Assembly: GCA_949286405.1 (NCBI GenBank)
Contig: CASECH010000010.1
Location: 1 to 10,274, forward strand
Origin: an uncultured bacterium
Lineage (GTDB): Bacteria; Cyanobacteriota; Vampirovibrionia; Gastranaerophilales; Gastranaerophilaceae
DNA: 10,274 bases
Reading direction: 5' to 3'
Notes under the pieces: model-generated
The model's input: the letters and a program-made list of their open reading frames with translations, nothing else
Database searches by the model: none
Told to the model about the DNA's origin: nothing
Program-made: the position numbers and the translations under genes
In this document: piece by piece, positions 7,796 to 10,274 of the stretch
How the letters are laid out: every line of letters begins with the position of its first letter
How positions within the stretch are numbered: the first letter of the stretch is position 1

Positions 7796-7815
7796 TATTA
7801 TTATTTATATGTCAA
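7787..7815 (-). promoter_or_regulatory. Promoter of the RND efflux operon
   Basis: On the minus strand a perfect -35 TTGACA (7815-7810), a 17-bp spacer and -10 TACGAT (7792-7787) predict a start near 7780, about 40 nt before the adaptor ATG. The -35 and spacing are ideal and the -10 is moderate, typical of a regulated promoter. Confidence 0.7.
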
Positions 7816-7871
7816 TAAAAATATTGTTATTTCATTAAGTAAATTATATATAAGGGTTGTATCATAATATA

Positions 7872-7900
7872 TTGTAATATTTTAATTTTGCTGGTAGTAT
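7872..7900 (+). promoter_or_regulatory. Probable promoter of the small membrane-protein operon
   Basis: TTGTAA (7872-7877), 17 bp, then TAGTAT (7895-7900), with an overlapping TATAAC at 7898-7903. Each box matches consensus at about four or five of six bases. It is about 30 nt before the first ATG and back-to-back with the efflux promoter. AT-richness makes this call less sure than the efflux promoter. Confidence 0.45.
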
Positions 7901-7930
7901 AACAAAATATAAGAAAATAATGGAGTGTTT

Positions 7931-8392
7931 ATGAAAGAGTATAAGGGGAAATGGTATACAAAATTGTTTAGTGTAGTCTGTGCATTTTGTGCAGGTTGGT
8001 TTGTATTGGGACTTTTATATAAATTTTTAGGTAATATTTTTATTTCAAGTATTATAGCTTTTTTAGTTATTTTGTGTATTTTATATAAAGTTATGGTAAG
8101 TGATAATTTTTCAATTATTTTAAGTGATGAGCGAAGATTGTTGATTAAGAGATTCGGTAAAATTATAAAATCACTTGATTTTGATAGGTATTATTGGTCA
8201 GAGTATTCAAAGTATTCTAATACAAAAAACGCTGAAGATCAGGATATTTACTATGTGGATAAAGAGTCTGACATTGAGAATTCTATTGATTGCTCAAATT
8301 TTACCGGAGATGACTATGAGGAATTATTGATTGAACTGGGAGCAAAAAGGCAAAATGATATTCCTATAAAGGTTGATACAATTAAGAAGTAA
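7931..8392 (+). CDS. Small membrane protein with two N-terminal TM helices and a soluble C-terminal domain, unknown function
   Basis: 153 residues; I do not recognise a named family. Two hydrophobic helices (about 12-33 and 36-56) form a hairpin; the N-terminus (MKEYKGKWYTK) is basic, suggesting a cytoplasmic N-terminus by the positive-inside rule. The rest (about 57-153) is soluble and charged: strand-like segments (FSIILS, RRLLIKRFGK, DIYYVDK), then a probable helix (GDDYEELLIELG). Two helices followed by a small beta-rich domain recalls bacterial PH-like (YdbS/YcxB-type) membrane proteins, but that is resemblance of layout only. ATG 7931 has GGAG 5 nt upstream; a GTG at 7925 overlaps that site and is rejected. 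The gene is divergent from the efflux operon. Its stop overlaps the next gene's ribosome-binding site, so the two are probably one operon. Confidence 0.85.
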   Translation: MKEYKGKWYTKLFSVVCAFCAGWFVLGLLYKFLGNIFISSIIAFLVILCILYKVMVSDNFSIILSDERRLLIKRFGKIIKSLDFDRYYWSEYSKYSNTKNAEDQDIYYVDKESDIENSIDCSNFTGDDYEELLIELGAKRQNDIPIKVDTIKK

Positions 8393-8405
8393 GGAGATGT
8401 GAAAG

Positions 8406-8834
8406 ATGACACAGTATGTTTTATTAGTCGGTGGTGTAATTGCTTTAGGTATAGTTGTGCAAGTTGTTGCTATGGTTATGCATAATGCTTCAAAAAAGAA
8501 GTTTGAAGAACAAAATCCTGATGCATCTATTATGGAAATTAAGGATTGCCAATTTCACCCTTTAGGATTTACAAACACGTTAACTTGTCTTTCTGTTAAT
8601 GGTGAACCTAGAGAACAGATAATGACAGGATATGCAAAAAGAGGACATTATTTGACCCCTGGTAAAAATATTTTGGAGTTACAATATGAAACTCAAAGAC
8701 CAGGGATTCTACATAAATGGGTGAGAACAACATATGATCCTCAAAAAATAGAAGTTGATGTAGAGCCGAATAAAAAATATTCAATTTCATACGATAAAAA
8801 AAATGAAAAATTCGTATTTGAAGAAATTGGCTAA
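8406..8834 (+). CDS. Single-pass membrane-anchored protein with small beta-rich domain, unknown function
   Basis: 142 residues, no family recognised with confidence. One N-terminal hydrophobic helix (about 4-25) is followed by a basic turn (HNASKKKFEEQ), then a domain of about 100 residues with strand-like segments and a central PGKNILELQYET (about 85-96). The pattern (SVNGE...GHYLTPGKNILELQY...KIEVDVEPNKKYSISYD) resembles small beta-sandwich modules such as DUF2846-like or PEGA-like domains. The shared features are a short residue pattern around 'NG', 'PGKN' and an alternating final strand; this is weak evidence. Topology is unclear, since the KKK after the helix suggests the domain could be cytoplasmic. 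AGGAG (8392-8396) overlaps the previous stop and is 9 nt before ATG 8406. The gap to the upstream gene is 13 nt, and a strong terminator follows. Confidence 0.85.
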   Translation: MTQYVLLVGGVIALGIVVQVVAMVMHNASKKKFEEQNPDASIMEIKDCQFHPLGFTNTLTCLSVNGEPREQIMTGYAKRGHYLTPGKNILELQYETQRPGILHKWVRTTYDPQKIEVDVEPNKKYSISYDKKNEKFVFEEIG

Positions 8835-8846
8835 TATAATATAATA

Positions 8847-8882
8847 AAAATGTCCCACCTATTATTTTAGATGGGACATTTT
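8847..8882. terminator. Bidirectional intrinsic terminator between convergent genes
   Basis: AAAATGTCCCA (8847-8857) pairs perfectly with TGGGACATTTT (8872-8882). The stem extends past a C/A mismatch by CTA/TAG, with a short AT-rich loop. Flanking A-run and T-run let it end transcription of the small membrane-protein operon rightward and of the DXS-like gene leftward (its stop is at 8893). Confidence 0.9.
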
Positions 8883-8892
8883 ATGTTGTTAT

Positions 8893-10274
8893 TTACCCAA
8901 GGATAGTCTTTATATCATTAACTATTAATTCTGGAGTTAGATGGTAGCGATTGTATAGTTCTTCAAGCGGAACTCTATCTGTAAATTCCTTATCGGCACC
9001 ATAGTTTTTGACTTTGATATTTGAAGTACCATAAAAACGTGTAATTTTTTCTCCAAATCCGCCATCTAATTGGCCATCTTCAAGAGTTATTACAAGCTTG
9101 TGATTTTTCTTTAAATCTTCAAGTAATTCTTGATCAATTCCTGTAACGAATTTAGGATTAATTAATGTTGCATTAATTCCAAGTTGGTTTTTAAGTTGTT
9201 CACATACATTTTTGCCAAGCCAGAAGAAGTTCCCCAAACCTATTATTGCAACAGTATCACCTTGAGTTTCTACTTTATATTTATTCAGAATTTCATAATC
9301 ACTTTCATCTTTAATTCCTGTAGTAACCATTGGCTCAGAAGGTACTCTTATTGCAACAGGGTGAGAGGTTTGTTCTATTGACCAGTCAAGCATGTGCAGG
9401 TATTCTTCTTTTGATGTCGGAGCAAGATATACAAGATTTGGGATGTTGCTAATCATAGGTATATCGTAAGATCCTAAATGAGTTGCATCTCCGTTTGAAA
9501 TAGCACCCCAGTAGACAAGAATTGTAGCAGGAGAATCGTTTAGGCATAAATCTTGTGAAAGTTGGTCATAAGTTCTTTGGATAAAAGAGCTCATTATTGC
9601 AAGTATTGGTTTTGCTCCAGCTTTAGCCATTGCTGAAACTGTAGCTACAGCATGTTCTTCTGCAATGCCGACATCAAGGTATTGTTTGCCAAGTTTTTTT
9701 CTATATTCAGGACTGAATCCATGTACCCCTGGAGTTGCAGGGTTAACTACAATTATGTTATTATCTTTTTGGGCTTTTTCATAAAGATATTTCGTTGTGA
9801 CTGTATTGTAGTCTTCTGTTTCGCAGGTTGTGGAATTATCTTTTGCATCAAGAGTTCCTGGCAGAATCCAGTGAAATGCTTCTTTTTCTTGTTCTGCGAT
9901 TTTTAGCCCTTTACCCTTGATTGTATGCATATGAATTATAACTGGATGGTCAATATCTTTTACTTGTTCAAATAATTCTATCAATTTTTCGATATTATGA
10001 CCTTCATCGATGTATTTGTAATCGAAACCAAGAGTTTTGAAGAAGTTTGTTTCTGCTTGTCCCTTTGTATCTCTTAGTAGTTTGAGGTTTGCATAAATTC
10101 CACCATGATTTTCTGCAATAGACATATCATTGTCATTTACTATGATTATGATATTACTGTTTAGTACAGCTGCGTTATTTAAACCTTCTAAAGCTTCACC
10201 TCCAGTAAGTGAGCCATCTCCGATTAGTGCAATTACGTTGTGTTTTTCTCTTTTTAAATCTCTTGCTTTTGCAA
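8893..10274 (-). CDS. dxs: 1-deoxy-D-xylulose-5-phosphate synthase (DXS-like, divergent; 5' partial)
   Basis: A thiamine-diphosphate enzyme. Canonical DXS condenses pyruvate and glyceraldehyde 3-phosphate into DXP, the precursor of MEP-pathway isoprenoids, thiamine and pyridoxal phosphate. 459 residues are visible, and the frame continues past the right edge; the ATG at 10125 is internal, since the ThDP motif GDGSLTGG (10221-10198) and NDNDMSI lie across it. The remaining order is normal: HTIKGKGLKIAEQ with FHW, then GIAEEHAVA (catalytic Glu), the QRTYDQ segment, NGDATH, and a C-terminal transketolase domain ending VNDIKTILG. Catalytic Glu and the substrate-contacting Arg (QR), Asp and His (NGDATH) and Arg (IRVP) are kept. 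The canonical DRAGxVGADGxTHQG is WGAISNGDATHLG, IYSTF is IMSSF, and RYPRG is RVPSEP. It may be a paralogue or a DXS subfamily with altered properties. A strong terminator follows. Confidence 0.85.
   Translation of the reverse strand, partial: AKARDLKREKHNVIALIGDGSLTGGEALEGLNNAAVLNSNIIIIVNDNDMSIAENHGGIYANLKLLRDTKGQAETNFFKTLGFDYKYIDEGHNIEKLIELFEQVKDIDHPVIIHMHTIKGKGLKIAEQEKEAFHWILPGTLDAKDNSTTCETEDYNTVTTKYLYEKAQKDNNIIVVNPATPGVHGFSPEYRKKLGKQYLDVGIAEEHAVATVSAMAKAGAKPILAIMSSFIQRTYDQLSQDLCLNDSPATILVYWGAISNGDATHLGSYDIPMISNIPNLVYLAPTSKEEYLHMLDWSIEQTSHPVAIRVPSEPMVTTGIKDESDYEILNKYKVETQGDTVAIIGLGNFFWLGKNVCEQLKNQLGINATLINPKFVTGIDQELLEDLKKNHKLVITLEDGQLDGGFGEKITRFYGTSNIKVKNYGADKEFTDRVPLEELYNRYHLTPELIVNDIKTILG

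Noticed and set aside
7925..7930. GTG start at 7925 for the small two-helix membrane protein.
   Set aside because: It overlaps the GGAG that serves ATG 7931.
10123..10125. Start of the DXS-like gene at the ATG ending at 10125.
   Set aside because: The frame is open through to the window edge and encodes the ThDP motif GDGSLTGG and the NDND segment upstream of it, so the ATG is internal.

Overview
The window comes from an AT-rich bacterial genome (by eye about one third G+C). It has ordinary bacterial translation signals: GGAG/AGGA ribosome-binding sites 5-9 nt before ATG. The cell envelope is diderm, because the window encodes a complete inner membrane - periplasm - outer membrane efflux system with an outer-membrane channel. 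An AT-rich diderm with coaBC, a Nif3-family protein and a DXS-like enzyme could be a gut member of Vampirovibrionia/Gastranaerophilales (Melainabacteria). That placement is a low-confidence inference from general character, not from a marker gene.

Layout, left to right. (1) 1-1302, plus strand: the 3' part of coaBC (phosphopantothenate-cysteine ligase domain) overlaps a Nif3-family dinuclear-metal protein by 35 nt. (2) 1311-1461: a tRNA-Gln(UUG) with its own near-consensus promoter and a strong intrinsic terminator. (3) 1462-1802: a gene-free stretch with imperfect, mutually exclusive inverted repeats and no convincing terminator for the operon that converges on it. (4) 1803-7740, minus strand: a three-gene RND efflux operon transcribed in the order adaptor (383 aa), HAE1-type pump (1082 aa), TolC-family channel (505 aa). 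The genes are 18 nt and 1 nt apart, and each has a ribosome-binding site exactly 7 nt before its ATG. (5) 7741-7930: a 190-bp divergent promoter region. The efflux promoter is TTGACA-17-TACGAT, and its -10 box lies inside a TTCTAC-N7-GTAGAA inverted repeat that looks like an operator. (6) 7931-8834, plus strand: two small membrane-anchored proteins of unknown function, very probably one operon. (7) 8847-8882: a strong bidirectional terminator. (8) 8893-10274, minus strand: the C-terminal 459 residues of a transketolase-like enzyme closest in motifs to 1-deoxy-D-xylulose-5-phosphate synthase, but divergent at several normally invariant motifs. It runs off the right edge.

How the genes work together. 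The adaptor, pump and channel should form one proton-driven tripartite exporter; the proton-relay residues (D416, D417 and K974) are intact. The substrate cannot be read from the sequence. No regulator gene lies in the window, yet the promoter carries an operator-like palindrome, so control by a TetR- or MarR-type repressor encoded elsewhere is plausible. The two divergent small membrane proteins share the intergenic region, and an 8-bp word (GCTGGTAG) recurs beside both promoters. The rest of the window is housekeeping: CoA synthesis, tRNA, isoprenoid or thiamine precursor synthesis. I see no insertion sequence, CRISPR array, phage gene or broken reading frame.
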